DNA of 64,000 bases from Aldehydirespirator sp965204415 (GTDB lineage Bacteria; Actinomycetota; Acidimicrobiia; Acidimicrobiales; Aldehydirespiratoraceae): assembly GCA_965204415.1 (NCBI GenBank), contig CBDBEL010000002.1:744001-808000 (forward strand), given 5' to 3'. Positions within the stretch are counted from its first letter, which is position 1. Each line of letters opens with the position of its first letter. The position numbers were made by a program, and so were the translations under genes. This document shows, piece by piece, positions 24,073 to 32,012 of this stretch. Under the pieces are notes generated by a model. It saw only the letters and a program-made list of their open reading frames with translations. It searched no databases and had not been told where the DNA came from.

Positions 24073-26655
24073 CTACTCGTGGGCTATGGCGTCGAGGATG
24101 TTCATGCGACCGGCCCGTATCGCGGGAAGGATGGCGGCCAGCAGGCCCGCGACCGCCGAGATCAAGACGAAGACCACGAGGTCGAGCCACGGCACCGCCA
24201 CCGTCTGCACGAACGACTCAGGCAGCGCCAGCGTGGTCGCCACGCCGAACACGGTGCCGACGGTCACCCCGAGCAGCCCGCCGAAGACGGCCACGATCAG
24301 GGCCTCCCAGTAGATCGAGCGCCGCAGTTGCTTCCGGGTCATGCCCACCGAGCGCAGCAGGCCGATCTCGTGGATGCGCTCGAACACCGACAGGCTCAAC
24401 GTGTTGATGATGCCGATCAGCGCGATGACGAACGACAGGCCTATGAGCACCTGGATCACCCTGATCAGCGCGGTGAGCTGGGACTCCTGGGCCTGGCGGA
24501 ACTCGGCCTGGTTCTCGACCTTCACGGTGGGATATCGATCGAGCACGCCCTCGACGGCCGCCCGGCTGCGAGCCTGTAGCGCAGCCTGCCCGGCCTCGTC
24601 GACGTCACCCGTGAGACCGGCGATGCGGGCGCTGGCGAAGGCGAGGTCGTTGCGGTTGAAGTGGCGGTCCCACAGGGCCCCGTCGATCAGCCAGTTGCCG
24701 TAGATGGCGGCGTCCTCGAATATGGCCACCACGGTGAGGGTCTCGGTCTGGTTGTCGGGAAAGGTGGCTTCGAGGGTGTCGCCCACGCCGACGCGCAAGC
24801 TCGCGGCCGAGTCGCTGTGCAGGGCCAGAGCGGTGAGCGGATCGCCGGCGGCCATGTCGCCCGAGCTCACCTGGCCGTCGAAGTGGTCGTCGGCCAGGGC
24901 CATGTCGGCGGCCACGACGTCTCGGGGCTCCCCGTCGACGCTCAGCCCGCCGAAGGCGAACTGGATCCGCATCACGCTCTCGATCTCGTCCAGCGCCTCG
25001 ATCTCGTCGGCCAGCCGGGCCGGGAAGCCGGGCGGGGGACCGAAGCCGGTCTCGGCCGACCGGATGAAGTAGTCGGCCTCCACCGCGTTCTCGATGATGT
25101 TGACGAACGTCTTCTTGACGGACTCGCCGACCACCGCGGCCAGCCCCATCAGAGCGAGGCCGATCAGCAGAGCACCGGCGGTGGAGGCAGTCCGGCGAGG
25201 GTTCCGGGCGGCGTTGTCGCGGCCCAAGCGGCCCGGCATGCCGAACAGCGACTTCACCGGGCGGCCCAGCGCCGACGCCGCCGGCCGGGCGAAGGCCGGG
25301 CTCACGGTGTTGATGCCGATGAAGGCGAGCACCGCCCCGATCCCCAGAAGAACGAAGGTGGGGGTGGTGTCCAGTCCGGCCGTCATGCCGGCGGCCAGCG
25401 CGACCACCCCGGCCGCGAACACCGCCCCGCCCGCGATCAAGCGACGCCGCAAGCTTGTGGGGTCCAGCCGGAAGTCGTGGGCCAGTGCGGCCACCGGGGA
25501 GATCTTGCGGGCCCTCAGCGCGGGCGCGATCGAGGAGATCATCGTCACGCCCAGGCCCACGAGCATCGCCAGCCCGACGGTGCGGGGCTGCAGCGTCAGC
25601 GGCCCCGGTGGGAGCGGGAATCCGACCAGGTCGAGGATTGCCCGCAGCACCAGGGCGAGCACGAGGCCGAGGCCGATCCCGACGACTGTGGCGACGACGC
25701 CCACGATGGCCGACTCGGTGATCACCGACCGGCTCACCTGCCGCGGTGTCGCTCCGATGGCCCGCCACAGCCCGATCTCTCGCACCCGCTGGCCGAGGAT
25801 GATCTGGAACGTGTTGTTGATGATGAAGGCGGCCACGAACACCGCGATGAACGCGAACACCAGCAGGATGGTGTTGAAGATGTCGACGACCTGGTTGAAG
25901 TCCTCCTCCTGCTCGGCCGCGTCGACCTCCTGAGTGATCACGCGGTAGCCGTCGCCCAGTTCGGCCTCAAGCCGGTCCTGCACGTCCGACACCTCGGAGC
26001 CGGTCGACACCAGGACACCGATCGCCTGGTAGCCGTCCTCCATGCCGAAGAAGCGCTGGGCCTCCTCGAGCTCGAAGGCGGCCATGGTCTGGCCCAGGCC
26101 GGTGTGGGCGTCGGGCGCCCCGAAGTTGAACACCCCGACCAGCTCGAAGGGCTCCGCCGAGACCGGCCCGTTGATCTCGTAGGTCTCGCCGATGCGCAGG
26201 CCGTTGTCGGCCGCGGTCGACGTGTCGGCCGCGAACTCGCCGGGCGCGGCGGGCTGCCTGCCGTCGGTGATGAAGAAGGTGCCCGGGTTGAAGCTGAAGC
26301 CCAGCGCGGGCGGGCCCGGAGGCCTGATCGGCTCGCCGTCGCCGTCGACGATGAACACGTTCAGGGTGCCCAACTCGGGCTGTACCCGGTCCACCCCTTC
26401 CACGCCGGCCACCTGGTCGGCCACCGCCTCGGGCACGGTCGCCCGGTCGAAGTCGCCGCCGAAGGACTGGTCCGCCCGCACCGTCAGGTCGGCGCCCTGG
26501 GCGATGTCCCGGGCTAGCCCCGCGAACGTGGACCGCAGGCTGTCGGTGAGCGTGAACGAGCCCACCACGAACATGACGCCCAGAACCACCACGAAAGTGG
26601 TCAGCGCGAAGCGCAGCTTCTTGTCGATCAGGCTCCGAAGGGCGAGCTTGAACAT
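24073..26655 (-). CDS. ABC transporter permease, MacB/FtsX type (second of a pair)
   Basis: 860 residues. One N-terminal membrane helix (about 16-38), a large extracytoplasmic domain, three helices at about 270-385, a central pair at about 415-460, a further helix near 500, a second extracytoplasmic domain, and three C-terminal helices ending with the FtsX-type cytoplasmic tail (MNILDAIAHE). The motif VREIGLWRAIGATPRQV is typical. Such permeases do not translocate through a channel but transmit ATP-driven motion to substrates outside, for example lipoproteins, antibiotics or peptides. It follows its paralogue after 22 nt and ends the operon at a strong hairpin. Confidence 0.92.
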   Translation of the reverse strand: MFKLALRSLIDKKLRFALTTFVVVLGVMFVVGSFTLTDSLRSTFAGLARDIAQGADLTVRADQSFGGDFDRATVPEAVADQVAGVEGVDRVQPELGTLNVFIVDGDGEPIRPPGPPALGFSFNPGTFFITDGRQPAAPGEFAADTSTAADNGLRIGETYEINGPVSAEPFELVGVFNFGAPDAHTGLGQTMAAFELEEAQRFFGMEDGYQAIGVLVSTGSEVSDVQDRLEAELGDGYRVITQEVDAAEQEEDFNQVVDIFNTILLVFAFIAVFVAAFIINNTFQIILGQRVREIGLWRAIGATPRQVSRSVITESAIVGVVATVVGIGLGLVLALVLRAILDLVGFPLPPGPLTLQPRTVGLAMLVGLGVTMISSIAPALRARKISPVAALAHDFRLDPTSLRRRLIAGGAVFAAGVVALAAGMTAGLDTTPTFVLLGIGAVLAFIGINTVSPAFARPAASALGRPVKSLFGMPGRLGRDNAARNPRRTASTAGALLIGLALMGLAAVVGESVKKTFVNIIENAVEADYFIRSAETGFGPPPGFPARLADEIEALDEIESVMRIQFAFGGLSVDGEPRDVVAADMALADDHFDGQVSSGDMAAGDPLTALALHSDSAASLRVGVGDTLEATFPDNQTETLTVVAIFEDAAIYGNWLIDGALWDRHFNRNDLAFASARIAGLTGDVDEAGQAALQARSRAAVEGVLDRYPTVKVENQAEFRQAQESQLTALIRVIQVLIGLSFVIALIGIINTLSLSVFERIHEIGLLRSVGMTRKQLRRSIYWEALIVAVFGGLLGVTVGTVFGVATTLALPESFVQTVAVPWLDLVVFVLISAVAGLLAAILPAIRAGRMNILDAIAHE

Positions 26656-26677
26656 CTCCGGACCCTCTCGCAGGCCG

Positions 26678-29254
26678 TTAGTCCGCGGCGATCGCTTCGA
26701 GGACGTTCATGCGCCCCGCCCGGTAGGACGGGAACACCGCGGCGAGCAGCCCGAAAGCCACGGCCACCACCACGAGCCCGATGATCTGGCCGCTGGGCAC
26801 CGACACCCGGTCGATGGCATCGTCGGGGATCGCCACCGACAGGGCCACCCCGAAGCCCAGTCCCAGCACGACCCCGACCAGCGCGCCGTAGAGCGAGATG
26901 GCGGCGGCCTCCCAGCGGATCGCCCGGCGCAGCTGGCGCCGGGTCATGCCGACCGCCCGCAGCAGCCCGATCTCTCGGGTGCGCTCGAACACCGACAACG
27001 TCAGGGTGTTCACGATGCCGACCAGAGCCACCACAAGCGCGAACAGCAGGAATACGTTCACCAGGGCCAGCAACGTGTTGAGGTTCGACTCGAGCGACGC
27101 CTGGAACTCTTGGCGGTCCTCCAGCGTCGCCTGCGGGTACGCGCTGAGCACCTCGTCGAGCAGGGCCCGAGACGCCGCCGGATCGTCGCCTTCGACGTTG
27201 ACGGCCACCCATTGGTCGAATCGGTCGGCGCCGGCCGTCAGCTTGTGGAGCGACTCGTCGATGATCCACTCGTCCCAGAAGGGCGGCCGGGTCTGGTCGA
27301 ACACCGCGCCGACCGTCACGGCCAGCGTCTCGCCGCTGGTCAGGTTGACGCTTACCTCATCCCCGACCTCCAGGCCCCAGTCGTCGGCGGTGTCGCTGGC
27401 GACCAGCAGTGCCGACATCGGATCGAGACCCTCGAGGGTGCCGTCGATCACGCCCAGGTTGGCGACCTCGTCGATGGCGCCGAGGTCGGTGACCGTCAAT
27501 TCGGCGTCGTCGATGCGTCCCGGAGCGACCGGGCTGAGGACCTGCGCGGGGTACTCGTCGAGCGGGACCGCCGCAGCCGCTCCTGCGCTCCTCAGGTCGG
27601 CGGCCAGAGTCTCGGGCACCCCGGAGAACGTGTCGGTGCTGATCACATAGTCGGCTTCCACCGCGTCGCTCAGGCTCTCGCTGAAGGTGTCCTTGAGGGA
27701 CTGGCCCACCACCAGCACCATGGCCACCAGGGCCAGGCCGATGGTCAGGGCCACCGCGGTGGCCGCGGTCCGCCGGGGGCTGCGGGCCGCGTTGTCGCGG
27801 GCCAGCCGGCCGGGGGTGCGGAGGATCCATGGCAGGGGGCGGGCCAGGGCGGCCACGGTCGGCCCGGCGATGAGCGGGCTGAGCACCGCCACCGCCACGA
27901 ACACCACCGCGGCCCCGATTCCCAGCGACAGCAGCTGCGCGGTGGTGGAGTCGAAGTCGGCGAACAGCCCTCGGCCGATCAGGATCAGTCCCAGAGCGGC
28001 AAGACCGGCGCCCGCGATCACCCGCCACAGGCGGCCGTGCCCGCCGTCGTCGCCGCTGTGCTCGCCGAGCCCGGCCACCGGCGAAATCCGCGACGCCTTC
28101 GCAGCCGGCACCAGCGACGCCACCACCGTGAACCCGACGCCCACCGCGAACGCCCAAGCCACGGTGCGGGCCCGCAGCGGCAGAGGTCCGTCGGGCAGCG
28201 ACGCGCCGAACGCCGACAGCAGCGCCTCGAGCCCGAGCGCGCCGAGCATCCCGAGCCCGATGCCTGCTGCCGCGGCCGTCGCGCCGATCACCAGCGACTC
28301 GATCAGCACCGAGCGGCGCACCTGACGGGGAGTGGCCCCCAGCGCCCGCAGGAGCGACAGCTCCCGCACCCGCTGGCCGAGGACGATGTTGAAGGTGTTG
28401 GAGATGATGAACGCGCTCACGAACAACACGATGAAGGCGAACACCAGAAGGATCGTCTGAAACGGTCCGATGAAGCTCTCGAAAGCGTTGCCGAACTCCT
28501 CGGCAGCCTCCTCGGACGTGATGACCTCCGTTCCCGCCGGCAGCACCGCCGTGATCCGGTCCTGCACCTGCGAGATGTCGGCCGCCGGCTCGGCCTGCAC
28601 CGCGATCTCGTTGAACTTGCCCTCCAGGCCGAGGACCTGCTGGGCGGTGGGCGTGTCGAACACCGAGAACACCGCGCCGACCCCGGCGTTCTCGGGGAAG
28701 CCGAACTGCATGGTGCCGGTGAGGGTGAAGGTGCGGGGCCCGATGGGCGTGACCACCTGGTAGTCGCGGCCCAACTCGTAGTCGTAGTCGGCGAAGGTCA
28801 CGACGTCGAGGGCGAACTGCGTTGGCCCCTGCGGCCATTCGCCGTCGATCAGGAAGTACTGCGACAGCGTCGGGTCTGCGGTCCAGTTGGTGCCGGCTCT
28901 GGGTCCACCCAGCGTGGTCGGGGACTCCCCGGATCCGTCCACGGGAATCACACCGTCGACGAAGAACCCGCCCTCGGCCGACTGCACTCCCGCGACGGCC
29001 CGGATGTCGTCGAGCAGGCTGTCATCCACCGGCGGGGGATTCGCCTGGGTGATGTCGCCGAAGGGCAGGGCCCCCCGGACGGTGAAGTCGGTGCCGGTGT
29101 TGATGTCGGCGGCGAGGTCGTCGAACGTGGAGCGCAGCGAGTCGGCCGTCACGAACGCCGACACCACAAAGGCCACGCCCAGGACGATCGCCAACGCAGT
29201 GAACGCGAAGCGGAGTTTGTGGGCGAGCAGCGACTTCAGGGCCAGGCGAAACAT
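26678..29254 (-). CDS. ABC transporter permease, MacB/FtsX type (first of a pair)
   Basis: 858 residues, with the same layout as its neighbour: opening MFRLALKSLLAHKLRFAFTA, an N-terminal helix, two large outer domains, and FtsX helix groups in the middle and at the C-terminus (end MNVLEAIAAD). The motif VRELSLLRALGATPRQVRRS marks the first FtsX unit and TREIGLLRAVGMTRRQLRRA the second. The two genes are clearly an old tandem duplication and probably form a heterodimeric exporter with the ATPase encoded 60 nt upstream. ATG 29254 has GAGGA upstream. Confidence 0.92.
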   Translation of the reverse strand: MFRLALKSLLAHKLRFAFTALAIVLGVAFVVSAFVTADSLRSTFDDLAADINTGTDFTVRGALPFGDITQANPPPVDDSLLDDIRAVAGVQSAEGGFFVDGVIPVDGSGESPTTLGGPRAGTNWTADPTLSQYFLIDGEWPQGPTQFALDVVTFADYDYELGRDYQVVTPIGPRTFTLTGTMQFGFPENAGVGAVFSVFDTPTAQQVLGLEGKFNEIAVQAEPAADISQVQDRITAVLPAGTEVITSEEAAEEFGNAFESFIGPFQTILLVFAFIVLFVSAFIISNTFNIVLGQRVRELSLLRALGATPRQVRRSVLIESLVIGATAAAAGIGLGMLGALGLEALLSAFGASLPDGPLPLRARTVAWAFAVGVGFTVVASLVPAAKASRISPVAGLGEHSGDDGGHGRLWRVIAGAGLAALGLILIGRGLFADFDSTTAQLLSLGIGAAVVFVAVAVLSPLIAGPTVAALARPLPWILRTPGRLARDNAARSPRRTAATAVALTIGLALVAMVLVVGQSLKDTFSESLSDAVEADYVISTDTFSGVPETLAADLRSAGAAAAVPLDEYPAQVLSPVAPGRIDDAELTVTDLGAIDEVANLGVIDGTLEGLDPMSALLVASDTADDWGLEVGDEVSVNLTSGETLAVTVGAVFDQTRPPFWDEWIIDESLHKLTAGADRFDQWVAVNVEGDDPAASRALLDEVLSAYPQATLEDRQEFQASLESNLNTLLALVNVFLLFALVVALVGIVNTLTLSVFERTREIGLLRAVGMTRRQLRRAIRWEAAAISLYGALVGVVLGLGFGVALSVAIPDDAIDRVSVPSGQIIGLVVVAVAFGLLAAVFPSYRAGRMNVLEAIAAD

Positions 29255-29314
29255 GTCGGGATCCTCTTCGGAGTGTTGGAGGGTGGGGCCGGGTGGCGGG
29301 CCGAAGGTGTCTGG

Positions 29315-30064
29315 CTAGGCGCCGAGCCGGGTCATGTGGTCGCGAATGCCCTGCGGTGTGGGGTCGGCCAGTTCGTCCACGATCTTGCCGTCCACCAGGA
29401 ACACCACCCGGTCGGCGTAGGAGGCGGCCACCGGGTCGTGGGTGACCATCACGATGGTCTGGCCCATCTGGTCGACCGCGCTCCGCATGAAGCCGAGGAT
29501 CTCGGCCGCGGTGTTCGAGTCGACGTTGCCGGTGGGCTCGTCGGCGAAGATGATCTGGGGCTTGCCGGCCAGGGCCCGGGCCACCGCCACCCGCTGCTGC
29601 TGGCCGCCCGACAGCTCGTTGGGGCGGTGCTTGACCCGGTCGGAGAGCCCGGTGGCGCCCACCACCTCGTCGATCCACGCGGTGTCCCCCGTCTCGCCGG
29701 CCAGGTCCATCGGGAGGGTGATGTTCTCGATGGCGGTGAGGGTGGGCACCAGGTTGTAGGCCTGGAAGACGAAGCCCACGTTGTCGCGGCGCAGCAGGGT
29801 GAGGTCCTTCTCCGACAGCGTGGTGAGGTCGGTGTCGCCGATGATCACCTGGCCGGAGGTGACGCTGTCGAGCCCGGCCATGCAGTGCATCAGGGTGGAC
29901 TTGCCCGACCCTGAGGGGCCCATGATGGCGGTGAAGCGGCCCTGCTCGAAGGCCACGTCGATGGCGTCGAGGGCCCGCACCTCGGTGTCACCGGAGCCGT
30001 AGATCTTGGAGGCGGCCACGGCCCGGGCAGCGACAGCTAGTGCTTGGGTAGGGGAGGAGGTCAC
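29315..30064 (-). CDS. ABC transporter ATP-binding protein, LolD/MacB type
   Basis: 249 residues from GTG 30064, which has AGGAGA 6 nt upstream. Walker A GPSGSGKST, Q-loop VFQAYNLVPTLTAIEN, signature LSGGQQQRVAVARAL, Walker B IIFADEPTGNVDS and H-loop VTHDP mark the MacB/LolD/FtsE group. It is the first gene of the three-gene exporter operon and pairs with the two FtsX-type permeases. The upstream 150 bp separates it from the divergent toxin-antitoxin genes. Confidence 0.94.
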   Translation of the reverse strand: MTSSPTQALAVAARAVAASKIYGSGDTEVRALDAIDVAFEQGRFTAIMGPSGSGKSTLMHCMAGLDSVTSGQVIIGDTDLTTLSEKDLTLLRRDNVGFVFQAYNLVPTLTAIENITLPMDLAGETGDTAWIDEVVGATGLSDRVKHRPNELSGGQQQRVAVARALAGKPQIIFADEPTGNVDSNTAAEILGFMRSAVDQMGQTIVMVTHDPVAASYADRVVFLVDGKIVDELADPTPQGIRDHMTRLGA

Positions 30065-30204
30065 GATTTCTCCTAGGCGCTGAGGGGTGCTCTCACGCGG
30101 GACTCTACGAGCGACCCGACCCTCCCCAACCGGGGATCTCCCTTACTATGCCCTGAGAGTCCCGAAGCCTTCGGGGCGTACGCCGTGGTGATCCCGATTC
30201 CTCC

Positions 30205-30219
30205 TGTACGATTCGTACA
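30205..30219. promoter_or_regulatory. Palindrome at the antitoxin start codon
   Basis: TGTACGATTCGTACA is a perfect 15-bp palindrome whose last base is the A of the antitoxin ATG. Phd antitoxins usually autorepress through palindromes over their promoters, so this is the likely operator. There is no room for a Shine-Dalgarno site after it; the mRNA may be leaderless. Confidence 0.65.
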
Positions 30220-30470
30220 TGAACGAAGTGGCGGTCAGCGAGGCACGAAACCGACTGGCGCAGGTGATCGAGGAGTCTCGCCGGTCGGGCGAGGCGGTCT
30301 CGGTGACGCGCCGGGGTCGGCGGGTCGCGGTGATCTTGGATGCCGGCGCATTTGACCGCCTGGTTGAAAGCGCGGACGATGCTGCGGACCGCCGCGAGTT
30401 GGCTGCGGCGCGAGCCGACGATGACTACCTGCCCTGGGAAGAGGTCAAGGCTGCGCTGGGACTCGGGTGA
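30219..30470 (+). CDS. Phd/YefM-family antitoxin
   Basis: 83 residues. The N-terminal DNA-binding part (NEVAVSEARNRLAQVIEESRRSGEAVSVTRRGR, then AVILDAGAFDRL) is standard for Phd/YefM; the acidic C-terminal tail (DDDYLPWEEVKAALGLG) would bind and block the toxin. It overlaps the toxin start by GTGA. The two form a classic type II module in the divergent gap between the ABC exporter and a dehydrogenase operon. Confidence 0.88.
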   Translation: MNEVAVSEARNRLAQVIEESRRSGEAVSVTRRGRRVAVILDAGAFDRLVESADDAADRRELAAARADDDYLPWEEVKAALGLG

Positions 30471-30733
30471 GCCGGTACGCCGTCGAGATCGCCCGCCGGG
30501 CGGTCAAGTCGATCGCCGGGTTGCCTCCCGCTGGGCAACGCCGGGTTCGAGCCGCGATTGACCTCCTGGCCGATGAGCCTCGGCCGCCGAACTGCGTCGC
30601 GCTCGCAGGCGAGGAGTCCGTTTATCGCGTGCGCGTCGGTGACTACCGGATCCTTTATGAGGTGATCGACGCACGGCTGGTCGTCCATGTGATCCGCGTG
30701 GGCCACCGTCGCGATGTCTACCGCAGCCGGTGA
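30467..30733 (+). CDS. RelE/ParE-family toxin
   Basis: 88 residues from GTG 30467. The RelE fold is clear: IARRAVKSIAGLPPAGQRRVRAAI, then the strands VYRVRVGDYRILYEV and LVVHVIRVGHRRDVY. Basic residues on these strands (R in YRVRVGDYRI, H and R in GHRRDVY) match mRNA-cleaving RelE toxins rather than ParE, though this cannot be decided by eye. It is co-transcribed with the Phd antitoxin and is probably neutralised by it. Confidence 0.88.
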   Translation: MSRYAVEIARRAVKSIAGLPPAGQRRVRAAIDLLADEPRPPNCVALAGEESVYRVRVGDYRILYEVIDARLVVHVIRVGHRRDVYRSR

Positions 30734-30763
30734 CATCGAGTGCGGCGTTGCCGGGTTCGGCGA

Positions 30764-31936
30764 TCAGCTCACTTCGCCGGGGGCCGCCTGCTCGATCGAC
30801 TGCTTGAGCTGGGCCAGGAAACGGCCGCTGGCGCCGCCGTCGATGATGCGGTGGTCGAAGGTGGCCGACACCGTCATGGTCGACGCCTCCACCGCGGCGC
30901 CGTCCCGCAGGCGCACCACCGGGCGGGCCATGCCGAAGGCGGCGATCATGCTGGTACCGACCGGCAGCATGGGCGTGCCGGCCAGCATCCCGAGCGCGCC
31001 CACGTTGTTGACGGTGGCGGTTGACCCGGTGAGCTCGCTGGGGGTCACGGTGCGGTCGCGGGCCGCGGCGGCCAGCCGCAGGACCTCGGCTGACAGCTCT
31101 GGCACGCCGAGCGCGTCGGCGCCCCGCACCACCGGCACCATCAGCCCCTCGGGGGTGTCGACGGCCACGCCGATGTCGTAGCGGTCGAAGTACTCGATCT
31201 CGTCTCCGTCGAGGCGGGCGTTCATCACGGGATGGTCCCGCAGTACGGGCACCAGCCTGGCCACCAGCAGGGCATCGAGGGGCACCCGCGAGCCGGTCTC
31301 CGCGGACGCGGCGGCTCGGGCCTCCAGCAGCCGGCTGGCGTCCACGTCCACCATGGACGTGAACTGCGGGACCTGCATCGACTCGGTCATGTGGCGGGCG
31401 ATGGAGCGGCGGATGGCCGAGAGCCGCTCCCGCCGGCCACCGCCTGTCGCCGACGTCGGCGCGGCTGCGGCGGCCTCCACGTCGGTGACGGTGATTGAGC
31501 CGCCCGATCCGGTGCCGGCGACGGCGGCCAGGTCGATGCCCAGCTCGCGGGCCAGCTTGCGGGCCTTGGGCACGGCCTTGACGGAGCCCGGGGCGGCCGG
31601 CCGGGCCGCAGCCGGCGCCGGCACCGGGTGCGGAGCAGCAACCGAACCGGCGGCTGCCGCCGCGGGGCCGGGTTCGTCCTCGGCGGGGACCTCCTCGCCG
31701 GGCTCGCCGACAACGATGAGGGTCTCGCCCACTTCGATGACGTCGCCGGGCCCGCCTCCGAGAGCCAGCACCGTTCCCCGGTAGGGGGTGGTCATCTCCA
31801 CCACCGACTTGTCGGTCTCGACCGAGCAGATGGGCTGATCGAGTTCCACGGTGTCGCCCACGGCCACCAGCCACTCCACGATCTCGCCCTCGACCATGGT
31901 GTCGCCCACCGAAGGGAGCTTGAAGACGCGCGCCAT
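30764..31936 (-). CDS. Dihydrolipoamide acyltransferase (E2) of a 2-oxoacid dehydrogenase
   Basis: 390 residues. Lipoyl domain 1-80 with K43 (VETDKSVVEM) as lipoylation site; Ala/Pro linker; peripheral-subunit-binding domain about 115-155 (KARKLARELGIDLAAVAGTGSGGSIT); then the catalytic CAT domain from about 165, ending with DHRIIDGG, the active-site His/Asp motif. It follows the fused E1 gene, so it is the second gene of an E1-E2 operon without E3. A branched-chain 2-oxoacid, pyruvate or acetoin is possible. A 69-bp duplication of the gene's 5' end lies just upstream. Confidence 0.92.
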   Translation of the reverse strand: MARVFKLPSVGDTMVEGEIVEWLVAVGDTVELDQPICSVETDKSVVEMTTPYRGTVLALGGGPGDVIEVGETLIVVGEPGEEVPAEDEPGPAAAAAGSVAAPHPVPAPAAARPAAPGSVKAVPKARKLARELGIDLAAVAGTGSGGSITVTDVEAAAAAPTSATGGGRRERLSAIRRSIARHMTESMQVPQFTSMVDVDASRLLEARAAASAETGSRVPLDALLVARLVPVLRDHPVMNARLDGDEIEYFDRYDIGVAVDTPEGLMVPVVRGADALGVPELSAEVLRLAAAARDRTVTPSELTGSTATVNNVGALGMLAGTPMLPVGTSMIAAFGMARPVVRLRDGAAVEASTMTVSATFDHRIIDGGASGRFLAQLKQSIEQAAPGEVS

Positions 31937-32012
31937 GTCAGCCTCTCACCCGGTCGAGCGGCGCGGGCCGGGGGCCACCGAAGGGAGCTTGAGGACACGC
32001 GCCATGTCAGCC
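31906..32012. repeat. 69-bp tandem duplication of the E1/E2 junction
   Basis: A 38-bp block at 31906-31943 recurs at 31975-32012 with two mismatches. Each carries the TGA-C-ATG junction and the first codons of E2. On the minus strand the outer copy's ATG (32005) opens a 19-codon micro-ORF (MARVLKLPSVAPGPRRSTG) that stops at 31946, 9 nt before the true E2 start at 31936. The E1 stop is at 32007-32009. E2 translation could be reached by re-initiation after the micro-ORF. Confidence 0.85.

Noticed and set aside
26192..29914. A 1,240-codon frame antisense to the FtsX permeases and ATPase
   Set aside because: Runs across three real genes and has no family motifs; typical antisense artefact in high-GC DNA.
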